Shown here: piece after piece, positions 8,831 through 17,390 of the stretch | How the letters are laid out: each line of letters opens with the position of its first letter | Numbering within the stretch: position 1 is the stretch's first letter | Assembly: GCA_018402155.1 (NCBI GenBank) | Contig: JAGYJG010000001.1 | Location: forward strand, 44,635-108,634 | Reading direction: 5' to 3' | DNA: 64,000 nt | Source: Bacteroidia bacterium | GTDB taxonomy: Bacteria > Bacteroidota > Bacteroidia > NS11-12g > UBA9320 | Made by a program: the position numbers and the translations under genes | The notes under the pieces: generated by a model | Told to the model about the DNA's origin: nothing | What the model saw: only the letters and a program-made list of their open reading frames with translations | Database searches by the model: none

Positions 8831-9154
8831 CTATTCTCCGGTTAGTTCGCCCATTTGTATTTCTAATCCGTCTATGGTATCACTTACGGGTATTTGGCAC
8901 ATTAGTCTGCTGCCTTCTATCTCTAGTACAAATGCTTCGTCGAGCATAGCTTCTTCGTCTTCACTCATATCTGGTAGTTCGTGCTCACTTTTTACGATAC
9001 AGTTGCATGTAGCGCACATGGCCATTCCGCCACACGTAGCTTTGATAGGAAGCTCATTTGCACGTATAGCTTCCATTACGTTCATTCCCATATCGGTAGG
9101 CGCTTGTATTTCGTGTGCATTGCCGTTTAGGTCTGTCACGTATATGGTTATCAT
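8831..9154 (-). CDS. [2Fe-2S] ferredoxin, adrenodoxin type
   Basis: This small electron carrier keeps the four cluster cysteines in CGGMAMCATC plus a distal LMCQ (Cys-x5-Cys-x2-Cys-x35-Cys). That spacing is the adrenodoxin/ISC ferredoxin pattern rather than the plant type. The segment between them is acidic (DMSEDEEAMLDEA), which is the usual partner-binding surface. I chose the second ATG (MITIYVTDLNG). A -7 box ends only 6 bp before the first ATG, so a transcript would start at or just before it and leave the second ATG a short leader; the first ATG (9163) would be leaderless. An additional Cys follows the CATC motif. Physiological partner is not visible nearby. Confidence 0.93.
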   Translation of the reverse strand: MITIYVTDLNGNAHEIQAPTDMGMNVMEAIRANELPIKATCGGMAMCATCNCIVKSEHELPDMSEDEEAMLDEAFVLEIEGSRLMCQIPVSDTIDGLEIQMGELTGE

Positions 9155-9168
9155 ATCTTCCACGGGTG

Positions 9169-9200
9169 CAAAGGTAGTGAAGTGTTTATTTTGATCTCAA
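9169..9200 (-). promoter_or_regulatory. Promoter of the ferredoxin-acetyltransferase pair
   Basis: On the minus strand TTG (9200-9198), a 21-bp gap and TACCTTTG (9176-9169) match the phylum consensus. The predicted start is near 9163, which decides against a long leader. Confidence 0.65.
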
Positions 9201-9208
9201 TAAATACT

Positions 9209-9685
9209 TTATTGATTAAAGATTGTAATGGGAAGTTGTTCTAAAGAGTAAGACTGGTCATCAATTAAAATGGAATCAATGTCTATTTGTGCGCAAATTC
9301 CACAGCACCCTCCATTCTCAGTTGGGGTGTTATTAGTGAACAAGAGTTTCTGTATAATGATATTCTTACCACTTGGTAAAGATACAACACTAGAATCATA
9401 GGCGTTGAAATCGTGAAGATGATCAAGTCGAAATTCACTGAAGGATAGAAAGGTGTCATGCAAGAAGCTGAGTTCAGACTCTTCATCGTTTCTAAAGTTC
9501 TGGAAAGTAATCTTACCAATTTCTTCTAACGTAAATGTATCTTTTCCTCTCGTATTGAATGTTAAAATTGGAAATGAACCTGCTTCGGGACAGGCTATGC
9601 ACTCTACGTCATTGCATCCAAAGAATCTACAAGAGGACAAACTAAAGATTGATGCGTATAATATTAGTAATGTTATCGTTTTCAT
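9209..9685 (-). CDS. Hypothetical lipoprotein
   Basis: The 158-residue product starts MKTITLLILYASIFSLSSC, a signal peptide ending in a lipobox with Cys19. The next residues (RFFGCNDVECIACPE) are rich in cysteine. The mature part is mainly polar with predicted beta character and a GGCCGIC cysteine cluster near residue 128, suggesting disulfides in the periplasm or at the surface. I do not recognise a family. It begins 21 bp after murQ and may be the last gene of that unit. Confidence 0.75.
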   Translation of the reverse strand: MKTITLLILYASIFSLSSCRFFGCNDVECIACPEAGSFPILTFNTRGKDTFTLEEIGKITFQNFRNDEESELSFLHDTFLSFSEFRLDHLHDFNAYDSSVVSLPSGKNIIIQKLLFTNNTPTENGGCCGICAQIDIDSILIDDQSYSLEQLPITIFNQ

Positions 9686-9706
9686 TCTTTATTTAAGATA
9701 TAAAAA

Positions 9707-10513
9707 TTACCACCTCCCAGTAGCTTCTACAGCTTTCCTCACACTTCCGTGTTTCAGCAATAAGTCTTTGGCAGTGTATTCATCCAAGCCCGTTTGCTCC
9801 ATAATCATTCGTGTGCCGCGCATGATTAGTTTTTTGTTGCTTAGTTGCATGTCGACCATACTATTGCCTTGTACGTGGCCCAGTTTTATCATTAGGCTGG
9901 TGCTTATCATATTGAGTATAAGTTTCTGTGCTGTTCCGCTTTTCATTCGTGTGCTGCCGGTTACATACTCAGGACCTACTACCACGTCTATGGCATAATC
10001 AGCTATCTCACCTATTTTGCTTTGCGTATTGCAAGCTATAGCGCCACAAGTTATTCCATTCGTTTTACAGTTTTCTAAAGCGCCTAGTACATAGGGTGCT
10101 CCTCCACTGGCACTTATGCCTATCACAAAATCTCGTTTGCTTATACTGTGTTCTTGTAGGTCGTACCAGCCCTGCAAAGGGTCATCTTCGGCATTTTCTA
10201 CGGCTTTACGTATAGCGGTATCTCCACCTGCAATAATTCCCACAACCAAACCTTGCGGTACACCATAAGTTGGAGGGCATTCACTGGCATCTACTATACC
10301 TAGTCTGCCGCTGGTGCCACTCCCTAGGTAAAAGAGTCTGCCACCGTTTAGCATTTTTACATACGCGGCATCTATCAATGCGCGTATACTCTCTAGTTCT
10401 TGTGCTATGGATTGGGGCACCGTTTGGTCTTCGCGGTTCATTCCTTGCAGCAGTTCTAGGGTAGATTTTTGGTCTAGGTTGTCGTGGTTGCTTTCTGATT
10501 CTGTAGTGAGCAT
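9707..10513 (-). CDS. murQ: N-acetylmuramic acid 6-phosphate etherase
   Basis: MurQ cleaves the lactyl ether of MurNAc-6-phosphate to give GlcNAc-6-phosphate and lactate in cell-wall recycling. This 268-residue SIS-domain protein has the family signatures GSGTSGRLGIVDASECPPTYG-like segment at about 63-83, GISASGGAPYVLGAL at about 132-146, and TGSTRMKSGTAQKLILNM at about 184-201. It is slightly shorter than the E. coli enzyme (about 298). The upstream gene codes for a large surface protein and ends 13 bp before murQ, so they may share a transcript. No kinase (anmK, amgK) or permease is nearby. Confidence 0.96.
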   Translation of the reverse strand: MLTTESESNHDNLDQKSTLELLQGMNREDQTVPQSIAQELESIRALIDAAYVKMLNGGRLFYLGSGTSGRLGIVDASECPPTYGVPQGLVVGIIAGGDTAIRKAVENAEDDPLQGWYDLQEHSISKRDFVIGISASGGAPYVLGALENCKTNGITCGAIACNTQSKIGEIADYAIDVVVGPEYVTGSTRMKSGTAQKLILNMISTSLMIKLGHVQGNSMVDMQLSNKKLIMRGTRMIMEQTGLDEYTAKDLLLKHGSVRKAVEATGRW

Positions 10514-10526
10514 AGTGTTGTATAGT

Positions 10527-13076
10527 TTAAAATTGACCTAAAACGCTGAATGCAAATTTTTTGCGCTCTGTCTTTCCATTTAGATTAAAAGTTTCAACGA
10601 GTAAGATGTAGTTTCCTACCGCTATTTTAGTGCCGTTGCCTAGCACGCCATCCCACGCTATAGCTCCACTTGTACTCAGTGTCTCATTGTTTATGGCATG
10701 GTGAGTAAGTCTACCTCCTAGGTCATACACGTATGCGTTTAGTACGTTGCCCTTCGACTCAAAAGCGTAAGAGAGTACTAACAAGTCTTCGTAGCCATCA
10801 CCGTCTGGAGAAAATGTTTTGTGGGGTAGACTAAGCTCTCCTAGTGGTGCAGTGAAATCTATAAATTGCGAATTTTGATAGCCTGGAGTGGCATAGCCTG
10901 TTGTACTACTGGCGGAGTGCCACGTGCTAGGATCGTGGCTTTGACCTGTGGTATTTATACGCTCTAGACTTACTCCTTTTACGTCGCTCAGTAGTGCAAA
11001 GTGCTGGTTTTCAGTGTAGGGCACCGAGTCTAGCATTACTTCACCATTATCTAGCAGCAAAACAGTGCCATCACCATTATTCATTGCGGGCAAGCGTTCA
11101 AGTTGCACCAAATTTTGCGCAGCTGAATATGCTTCTTTTGTCTTGTTGGAATCTATACTTAACGCTACGTACCCATTGGGGAAAAGTATTTGCTTGTTGG
11201 GTGCTACAGCTACTACAGTTTCTCGTTTGTCTGTATACCGCGCTACATTCAGTGTGCTTAGGTCTATGTATTTTTTACTTGTGTTGTACAGCTCTATGAA
11301 ATCTACTCCGTTTGTTTTGGGGTTAAAAAGGAGTTCGTTGATGAGCACGTCTCCTTTTTTTGGTTGTGTGGTAGTGATCAGCTGGGCGGTTATATTGGTT
11401 TTTGTGTTGCCTAGGCAGTCTTCTAGTTTGCCTATGGCTAAGCTGTAAATGCGGTTGGCTTGCAATTCCGTAGCAAACGAAAGTATGAGTGTAGTACTGG
11501 CGTTGTCATAGTTTGCGATTGTTGGTTTTTCACTGTTGGGTTGTAGGGTAAAATTATCGGCGGATAAGTCTGCTGCTACCGGTCGCTCGTTGAGGGTAAG
11601 TTCTACGGTGGTGTTATTTAGTAGCGTAACACTTAGTATTATTGGCGCTGCACTATCAGGATTTTGACCCATTACAGAGTTTGGTGCGCTGGGGGTACCG
11701 CCGGTGGGTGCTTTACTGGCTATCCAGTTGTATACTGCGGCACAGTTGCTTTCAAAATCTATGCGCTCTAGAGAGTAGCCTCCATTTTTTTTGTCACTGT
11801 CTCTGTACCACTCATCAGTATAGGCTACTTGGTCGAGTATTGTGCCAGTTTCATTTTTCAATTCTAGGTTGTCTCCGTCATTATTTAAGGTAGGAAATGA
11901 GCTTACTGACAGGATATTAGGATAGGCAGAAAAAAGATGTTCTGTGCCTTCTTTTACCAAAGTGGCATAGGCTCCTGCAGCTAGTGATGAGGCAGGCAGA
12001 GAGGCAGGTGTGCCTCCATCGCTCAGGGTGCAGTTTGTTAGGTCTAGGGTTCTTATACTATTATTATATATTTCTACGTACTCTGCACTTGGCAAACCTA
12101 CACTAGGCGTTTGGTCTGCAAGTATTTCAGTTATAAGAAGTTCTTTTGCACTGGGTTTGGGCAGTACAAAGTAGTTGAATTTTGCAACCGTATCTAGCCT
12201 ATTTCCAGCTAAATCACCGAGTTGGTTTATGGTCAATTCGTAGTCTCCATTCATCAAATCGGTGGCATAGGTTAGTGTGAGGGTAGTTCCGGTATTTTCC
12301 ACACTGGTAGGTGTGCCATATCCGTTGTTTAGTATAAAGGTAGTGCCTGTGGTGGTTACTGGTTCGTTAGTGGTTATACGTAGGGTGTTTTTATCTAGGG
12401 CTAGGGTATGGGTTAGTGAAGGTTTTGTGATGTCTACTATGAGGGGGCCTACATAGATATCGTCGTAAAAATGTTTGAAATGAAAACTAGCGGTACTTTG
12501 TACGATCAAAAAACCAAAATGAGTAGTGCTGGTGATTTCGTTGTCGGTAGTGTTTCCCTCTGTTTGATAGTTTTGGCCACCGGCGTAGTCTGCCTGTACA
12601 GTCCATTCTCCCTGATCAGTTTTGGTGATTTTTAGAGAGATGTTTTTGTTGTGAGTCTTATTGTCTGCACCATCGGTGAGTTGGGTTTCTGTTCCATTTT
12701 GTATTTTGTAGAGTGATACTTCGTCTTTGGTGTTTCCTATGCGCACAAAATAGCCATTAACTACACGGGTAAGATCGGTGCTGTCTGCCATCAAATACAC
12801 ATCGGTATAATTGGCTCCTGAGGTGTTAAACTGCATGTTGACACGAAACCGCCACTCGAGGTCATCTTGGGCGATGGTGCTTGGTGTGCTGAGATAAAAC
12901 AAGTCTGACGCCACAGCGCTATTGCTGCGTAGTGTTTCGTTTTCTACTACAAATTTATCTTCATCGCCGCTCCAAGTAGGGTTATTGGTAAAGTTGCCGT
13001 CGCTAAAATCATCGGTCAATTGTGCCCAGCTTGTGGTCAAAAGTAGCATTGTAGGGAGTAGATTGAGGTATCTCAT
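10527..13076 (-). CDS. Large secreted lamin-tail-domain protein with Ig-like and FlgD-like modules
   Basis: This protein of about 849 residues begins with a signal peptide (MRYLNLLPTMLLLTTSWAQ). The order that follows is: a jelly-roll-like N-terminal region (to about 205); an Ig-like domain starting DITKPSLTHTL; a lamin-tail domain with LLITEILADQTP and EYVEIYN; a second SbsA-like Ig domain; a second lamin-tail domain with LINELLFNPK and DFIELYN; and a C-terminal module with KTFSPDGDGYEDLL, AYVYDLGGRL and GNYILLVE. The last resembles the FlgD-like or gliding-motility C-termini of exported Bacteroidota proteins. It is probably a surface protein, perhaps routed by the type IX system. An ATG three codons upstream is possible. 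Confidence 0.85.
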   Translation of the reverse strand: MRYLNLLPTMLLLTTSWAQLTDDFSDGNFTNNPTWSGDEDKFVVENETLRSNSAVASDLFYLSTPSTIAQDDLEWRFRVNMQFNTSGANYTDVYLMADSTDLTRVVNGYFVRIGNTKDEVSLYKIQNGTETQLTDGADNKTHNKNISLKITKTDQGEWTVQADYAGGQNYQTEGNTTDNEITSTTHFGFLIVQSTASFHFKHFYDDIYVGPLIVDITKPSLTHTLALDKNTLRITTNEPVTTTGTTFILNNGYGTPTSVENTGTTLTLTYATDLMNGDYELTINQLGDLAGNRLDTVAKFNYFVLPKPSAKELLITEILADQTPSVGLPSAEYVEIYNNSIRTLDLTNCTLSDGGTPASLPASSLAAGAYATLVKEGTEHLFSAYPNILSVSSFPTLNNDGDNLELKNETGTILDQVAYTDEWYRDSDKKNGGYSLERIDFESNCAAVYNWIASKAPTGGTPSAPNSVMGQNPDSAAPIILSVTLLNNTTVELTLNERPVAADLSADNFTLQPNSEKPTIANYDNASTTLILSFATELQANRIYSLAIGKLEDCLGNTKTNITAQLITTTQPKKGDVLINELLFNPKTNGVDFIELYNTSKKYIDLSTLNVARYTDKRETVVAVAPNKQILFPNGYVALSIDSNKTKEAYSAAQNLVQLERLPAMNNGDGTVLLLDNGEVMLDSVPYTENQHFALLSDVKGVSLERINTTGQSHDPSTWHSASSTTGYATPGYQNSQFIDFTAPLGELSLPHKTFSPDGDGYEDLLVLSYAFESKGNVLNAYVYDLGGRLTHHAINNETLSTSGAIAWDGVLGNGTKIAVGNYILLVETFNLNGKTERKKFAFSVLGQF

Positions 13077-13085
13077 TGTAAGCAA

Positions 13086-13927
13086 ATTGTTTGGCCACAG
13101 ATATTGGTGTGTATACCGAGAGATATGAGTTGTTTTTTTGGGTTATCCCAACTCGAAAATAGTGAGGAGAAACTGGTGAATGGTACAAAAAAACTGCTGC
13201 GCGTTGGCATTCCTTTGTCCCGTTTACGAATGTAGTATAGAACTTTTAGATTGATATATAAGATGAAGAAAATAATAGTCAAATGTACTATTAAAAACAA
13301 ATAACTCAAGTGGAATGTATGTTTTAAAATTGAGTGCTTAATAGTAACCCCATTTTGGAACAGACAGAAATCAAAAGTATTGTATCTATCATCTTAGTGC
13401 TAGCAAGAATGCCATTGCAAAGATTTGGGATTGAAATTATCAAAGTTTTGGTTCTAAGAGAAATTTTGGTTTCATGTTAACGGAGTGGGCAAGGTTTTAT
13501 AAAACGCGGCAACTATTAGACTTCAGTAGTCTAGGACAATGGTTGAAAAAATGATAATTAGCTGAAACCTATAATTGTCATAATCTTTTCTCTATTTTTT
13601 GCTAAAGTGAAAATTAGTAAATTGAAGGTATGAAACGATCAATGTAAACAATTTGTGAGGCAAAACTATTTTCCTAGCATCGGTGTGGTGGAGTTAGAAT
13701 ATTAATGTTTCGCCCAACATAACTAATCAAACCATATAAAAAGAACAAGTTTACTGGAAGAAGTAAAAATTAAAAAATAATGCGATGTTTCTGAGCTAAT
13801 TTAGTCGTAACAAGGGGAAGTTTGATAGGCAAATAAATCAGTTACTATACTTTAACTAAGCGTATAAAACTTAACCGATATATCAAGGAATGAGTAGATT
13901 TGATGTTATTTTATGGATTTCAAAGCA
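13086..13927. other. Long AT-rich spacer before lemA
   Basis: About 0.85 kb separates the divergent lamin-tail and lemA genes. I found no convincing gene. A 48-codon GTG-initiated frame at 13334-13480 and a 78-codon frame on the minus strand show no recognisable family. A small TTGGG/CCCAA hairpin near 13139-13152 lacks a U-tract in the right direction. The region could hold regulatory DNA or decayed sequence. Confidence 0.5.
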
Positions 13928-13935
13928 TACATTTG
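13928..13935 (+). promoter_or_regulatory. Putative -7 box for lemA
   Basis: TACATTTG is a perfect TAnnTTTG, 24 bp before the lemA start codon. The nearest upstream TTG is 25 bp away, longer than the usual spacing. Confidence 0.5.
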
Positions 13936-13959
13936 TAGATTAAATTTTATAAGTATTAA

Positions 13960-14538
13960 ATGAAAAACGTCTTTAAATTATTTTCACTTGTTTTTAGTGC
14001 ATTGTTTTTTTCGTCTTGCGGATACAACCAAATGGTAAGTATGCAAGAAGGTGTAGACCAATCATGGGCCAATGTAGAAAGTGCCTACCAACGAAGGGTA
14101 GACCTAATTCCAAATCTTGTAAGTACGGTAAAAGGGTATGCTGACTTTGAGAAAGAAACGCTAACCCAGGTAATAGAGGCGCGTGCCAAAGCGACGCAAA
14201 CTACGATAGACCCTACTAATCTTACACCAGAAAAATTGCAACAATTTCAACAAGCCCAAGGAGAGTTGAGCGGTGCTTTATCTCGTCTTTTGGTAACAGT
14301 AGAGCGCTATCCAGACCTCAAAGCCAACCAAAATTTTTTGGAGCTGCAAGCTCAGTTAGAGGGTACAGAAAATAGAATAAATGTAGAACGCAATAACTAC
14401 AACACTGCGGCCAAGAATTATAACACGTACATCAGACAAATACCCAGAAATATATATGCTGGCTGGTTCGATTTTGAGAAAAAACCATATTTTGAAGCTG
14501 ACGCGGGAAGTGAAAAAGCACCTAAAGTAGAATTTTAA
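13960..14538 (+). CDS. LemA family protein
   Basis: LemA proteins are small helical-bundle proteins with an N-terminal membrane anchor or lipid anchor. This one (192 residues) begins with a signal segment ending FFSSCGYN, a lipobox-like site with Cys20, then carries the family core GVDQSWANVESAYQRRVDLIPNLV, ARAKATQTT and the ERYPDLKANQNF region (about 107-118). The function of LemA is not settled; it commonly sits beside TPM-domain genes, as here. The next gene starts 36 bp downstream. Confidence 0.93.
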   Translation: MKNVFKLFSLVFSALFFSSCGYNQMVSMQEGVDQSWANVESAYQRRVDLIPNLVSTVKGYADFEKETLTQVIEARAKATQTTIDPTNLTPEKLQQFQQAQGELSGALSRLLVTVERYPDLKANQNFLELQAQLEGTENRINVERNNYNTAAKNYNTYIRQIPRNIYAGWFDFEKKPYFEADAGSEKAPKVEF

Positions 14539-14574
14539 CGTTGCAATGGTAATCGAACAAAGCAATTTTTTACG

Positions 14575-15015
14575 ATGAGTTTTTGGAAATGGGAACCATT
14601 TAATTCCTACGAGGAAAAGCAAGTGCTAGAGGCTATTGCCGCTGCAGAGCTCAATACCTCCGGAGAGATACGTGTGCACATAGATAAGTGGTGCAAAACC
14701 GATCCATTGTTTAAAGCTAAAAATCTTTTCAAACATTTGAAAATGGAAGAAACAAAAGAGCGAAACGGGGTGCTTATCTATGTAGCATTGAAAGAACATA
14801 GATTTGCTATAGTAGGCGACACTGGTATCGATAGCCGTGTGCCAGCTGGTTTCTGGGAAAGTACAAAAGATGCTATGAAAGCCCATTTTTCGAATGGGAA
14901 TACTGTAGCAGCTATCTGCGCGGGCATAGCGGAAGCAGGAGAACAGCTCAAGGTTTTCTTTCCCTACCAAAGCGATGATCAAAATGAACTACCCAACGAG
15001 ATAAGCTATGATTAG
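14575..15015 (+). CDS. TPM-domain (TLP18.3/Psb32/MOLO-1) protein, soluble
   Basis: The 146-residue product has one TPM domain: SGEIRVHIDKWC near 28-39, RNGVLIYVALKEHRFAIVGD near 62-81 and a helical end. There is no signal peptide, so it is likely cytoplasmic or peripheral. A second TPM protein with a signal peptide is encoded immediately downstream and overlaps it by 8 bp. LemA plus two TPM proteins is a recurrent trio in Bacteroidota, but its biochemical role is unproven. Confidence 0.88.
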   Translation: MSFWKWEPFNSYEEKQVLEAIAAAELNTSGEIRVHIDKWCKTDPLFKAKNLFKHLKMEETKERNGVLIYVALKEHRFAIVGDTGIDSRVPAGFWESTKDAMKAHFSNGNTVAAICAGIAEAGEQLKVFFPYQSDDQNELPNEISYD

Positions 15016-15751
15016 AAAAGGAGTTGTTCTCATTCTGTTGCTTATTACGGTTCTGTCTTGGGCCAAGAAAGTGCCACCTATACCTACAGATAGACGCTGG
15101 GTGCAAGATTATGCAAATGTGCTAGAGTCTGACCAAGAGCTTTTTTTGCTGCGCAAGTTAAAAGCATACTACGATAGTACATCTACAGAGGTGGTCATCG
15201 TAACAGAAAATTCTTTAGAAGGAGATGATGTTTTTGACTACAGCTATCGTTTAGCAGAAAGCTGGGGTATCGGGGATAAAGGAAAAAACAATGGTGTACT
15301 AATATATGCTGCAATTCAAGATCGCAAGGTTTATATTCAAGTAGGAAGAGGTGCTGAGGGTGCTTTACCCGATATATATGCCAAGCGTATTGTAGAAAAT
15401 CAGCTTAAACCCAATTTTATAAATAAGCAGTATGGTAAAGGATTTAATGAAGCTACAGATATCCTAATTCAAAGGCTAGAGGGGGAGTTTGTGAGTGACG
15501 GCAGAAAAGGGCCAAAGAGAGGGCTGCCTACATGGCTTATTGTTCTTTCTGTTTTTATCGCGATACTATTATTTAGTAGTGGAGGAAACAATGGGCAAAC
15601 CTTTAATAGGCCAGGAAGTAACAGAGGTATGGTGCCACCTATTTGGCTAGGTGGTGGAAGCAGAAGAGGTGGCGGTTTTGGTAGCGGTGGCTTTGGTGGC
15701 GGCTTTGGTGGGGGTAGTTTTGGGGGAGGAGGTGCAGGTGGAAGTTGGTAA
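15008..15751 (+). CDS. TPM-domain protein with Gly-rich tail (YgcG family)
   Basis: This 247-residue protein starts with a signal peptide or anchor (MIRKGVVLILLLITVLSWAKK). The TPM domain covers about 30-165 and includes DRRWVQDYANVL, EVVIVTENS, NGVLIYAAIQDRKVYIQVGRG and RIVENQLKP. A transmembrane segment LIVLSVFIAILLF (about 178-190) follows. The end is a Gly/Ser/Phe-rich stretch of about 40 residues closing with GAGGSW, a tail typical of the YgcG group. TPM domain outside and Gly-rich tail inside the cell is the likely topology (inference). Its 3' end overlaps the next gene. Confidence 0.92.
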   Translation: MIRKGVVLILLLITVLSWAKKVPPIPTDRRWVQDYANVLESDQELFLLRKLKAYYDSTSTEVVIVTENSLEGDDVFDYSYRLAESWGIGDKGKNNGVLIYAAIQDRKVYIQVGRGAEGALPDIYAKRIVENQLKPNFINKQYGKGFNEATDILIQRLEGEFVSDGRKGPKRGLPTWLIVLSVFIAILLFSSGGNNGQTFNRPGSNRGMVPPIWLGGGSRRGGGFGSGGFGGGFGGGSFGGGGAGGSW

Positions 15752-16457
15752 CGAATTTTTAAACGAGATTCTCTTTTTAGACATTGAGACGGTACCTCAG
15801 GCAGAAAACTATAAACTACTGGAGCCCCAATGGAAAAAACTATGGGATAAAAAAGCAGCTAGACTGGCGCGCAACGATGAAACTGCCGAGGCACTTTATC
15901 AGCGCGCGGGTATATATGCAGAGTTTGGCAAAGTTATTTGTATTTCAGTAGGCTTTATAGCCGATTTAGACGGCGTTCGCATCCTAAGAGTAAAAAGTTT
16001 TTATGGGGAAGATGAATACCAGATACTCCAAGAATTTTGTGATTTGCTGCGAACTAGATTCTCTTCTAAAACACACTATTTATGTGCTCACAATGGTAAA
16101 GAATTTGATTTCCCATACCTGTGTAGACGCATTTTGGTACACCGTATTAAAATGCCAGATATACTTGATTTGTCGGGGAAAAAACCTTGGGATGTGAAAC
16201 ACCTAGATACTATGCAATTGTGGAAATTTGGAGACTTTAAAAGTTATACTTCGCTAGAATTATTGGCAACAATGTTTGGGATGGAAACACCCAAAGATGA
16301 TATCGACGGAAGCGATGTATATTCGGTATATTACCACGATAAAAATTTGGAACGTATACGTGCCTACTGCGAAAAAGACGTAGTAACTCTGACCAATGTA
16401 TACTTGCGTATAAACGGATTGCCGGATATTAAAAAAGAGGAGGTAGTAAAAGTATGA
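15738..16457 (+). CDS. DEDD-type 3'-5' exonuclease (PolB-like exonuclease domain)
   Basis: The protein has the acidic motifs of the DEDDy exonuclease family in order: ILFLDIETVP (Asp and Glu of Exo I), CAHNGKEFDFPYLCRR (Exo II) and RAYCEKDVVTL (Exo III with Tyr and Asp). Such proteins resemble the proofreading domain of family B DNA polymerases, without a polymerase. The frame can be read far upstream into the Gly-rich tail of the preceding gene, giving a meaningless Val/Ala-rich sequence. I place the start at the GTG that gives MEVGNEFLNEILFLDIE (240 residues); the GTG two codons earlier is equally possible. It overlaps the next gene by 4 bp (ATGA). Confidence 0.88.
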   Translation: MEVGNEFLNEILFLDIETVPQAENYKLLEPQWKKLWDKKAARLARNDETAEALYQRAGIYAEFGKVICISVGFIADLDGVRILRVKSFYGEDEYQILQEFCDLLRTRFSSKTHYLCAHNGKEFDFPYLCRRILVHRIKMPDILDLSGKKPWDVKHLDTMQLWKFGDFKSYTSLELLATMFGMETPKDDIDGSDVYSVYYHDKNLERIRAYCEKDVVTLTNVYLRINGLPDIKKEEVVKV

Positions 16458-17314
16458 TAGAAGCTATATACCCTATAAATTGGGCTGGGGACTATGAGTT
16501 GATTGACTCAGGAAGTGGTATGAAATTGGAAAAATTTGGTGGCCAAATACTAGCTAGGCCAGAGCCGCAGGCTATATGGAACGCTCGTTTGAGCAAAGCC
16601 GAATGGGAGGGCATGCAGACAGGAAATTTTGCTCAGGAAGGTAGCCATAAAGGACAATGGAATCTTAAAGGACAATCAAAACCGTGGTTTATAAACTATA
16701 AATTAGGTGGGGATTCAATCAAAATGAAACTGAATTTTACCCAGTTTAAACATGTAGGTATATTTCCTGAGCAAGCAGCCAATTGGGATTACATTTATAC
16801 CAAAAGTAAAGAGCTAGAAGGCAAGGCGAGCGTACTCAATCTCTTTGCCTACACAGGTGGGGCATCACTAGCAGCCAAATCGGCTGGTGTAGATGTAGTG
16901 CATGTAGACAGTATAAAACAAGTGGTAAGCTGGGCCAACGAAAACCAAGAATACAGCAAACTGAAAAATATACGTTGGGTAGTGGAAGATGCACTAAAAT
17001 TTGTGAGTAGAGAGGTGAAACGCGAAAAAAAATACCAAGGTATTATTTTGGATCCGCCGGCATACGGCATAGGTGCTAAAGGAGAGCGCTGGAAACTAGA
17101 AGAAAAACTAGGAGAATTACTGCAGCAAGTTGCGAAACTATTGTCCCACGACGGATTTATGGTGCTCAATGTTTACTCGCTAGGTCTTTCTCCTTACATT
17201 ATTCAAAATATGATGACCGATTATTTCTCAGACAGAGTTGTTACCATAACAGAGCTCTGCTTAAAGTCTAGAACACAACAAATATTACCCTTGGGTATAG
17301 TTGCTAGAATTTGA
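16454..17314 (+). CDS. Class I SAM-dependent (rRNA) methyltransferase, RlmI/RlmK-like
   Basis: The 286-residue enzyme has a small N-terminal domain followed by a Rossmann methyltransferase domain. The SAM loop is VLNLFAYTGGASLAAKSAG (about 127-145), the acidic residue after strand 2 lies in VVHVDSIKQ, and the catalytic-type loop is IILDPPAYGIGAKGERW (about 195-211). Family members methylate cytosine C5 or guanine of 23S rRNA. The target here is not known, and I see no PUA domain. It overlaps the exonuclease gene by 4 bp and ends about 80 bp before the SRP RNA. Confidence 0.88.
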   Translation: MIEAIYPINWAGDYELIDSGSGMKLEKFGGQILARPEPQAIWNARLSKAEWEGMQTGNFAQEGSHKGQWNLKGQSKPWFINYKLGGDSIKMKLNFTQFKHVGIFPEQAANWDYIYTKSKELEGKASVLNLFAYTGGASLAAKSAGVDVVHVDSIKQVVSWANENQEYSKLKNIRWVVEDALKFVSREVKREKKYQGIILDPPAYGIGAKGERWKLEEKLGELLQQVAKLLSHDGFMVLNVYSLGLSPYIIQNMMTDYFSDRVVTITELCLKSRTQQILPLGIVARI

Positions 17315-17356
17315 GAAGTGTGACCCAATCTGACTTTATAAAAGAACTTGTATTTG

Positions 17357-17386
17357 TTGTGTATTAAGTTTGTGTTACTACATTTG
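17357..17386 (+). promoter_or_regulatory. Promoter of the SRP RNA gene
   Basis: TTG (17357-17359), 19 bp, then TACATTTG (17379-17386) give a full match to the Bacteroidota housekeeping consensus. The box ends 5 nt before the first base of the SRP RNA stem, the expected distance to the start of transcription. Confidence 0.8.
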
Positions 17387-17390
17387 CAGT

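Noticed and set aside
13134..13152. TTGGG/CCCAA hairpin near a T-run
   Set aside because: The T-run is on the wrong side of the stem for a terminator of the neighbouring genes.
13073..13309. 78-codon minus-strand frame next to the lamin-tail gene
   Set aside because: No recognisable domain, overlaps the start of the neighbouring gene and has composition like spacer DNA.
13334..13480. GTG-initiated 48-codon frame before lemA
   Set aside because: Short, no family resemblance and no promoter; may be chance.
13804..13816. AGTCGTAACAAGG, identical to the 3'-terminal region of 16S rRNA
   Set aside because: Only 13 bases, with no rRNA sequence on either side.
15651..15737. Extension of the exonuclease frame into a Val/Ala-rich leader
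   Set aside because: It is the Gly-rich tail of the TPM protein read in another frame; a GTG start is more plausible.
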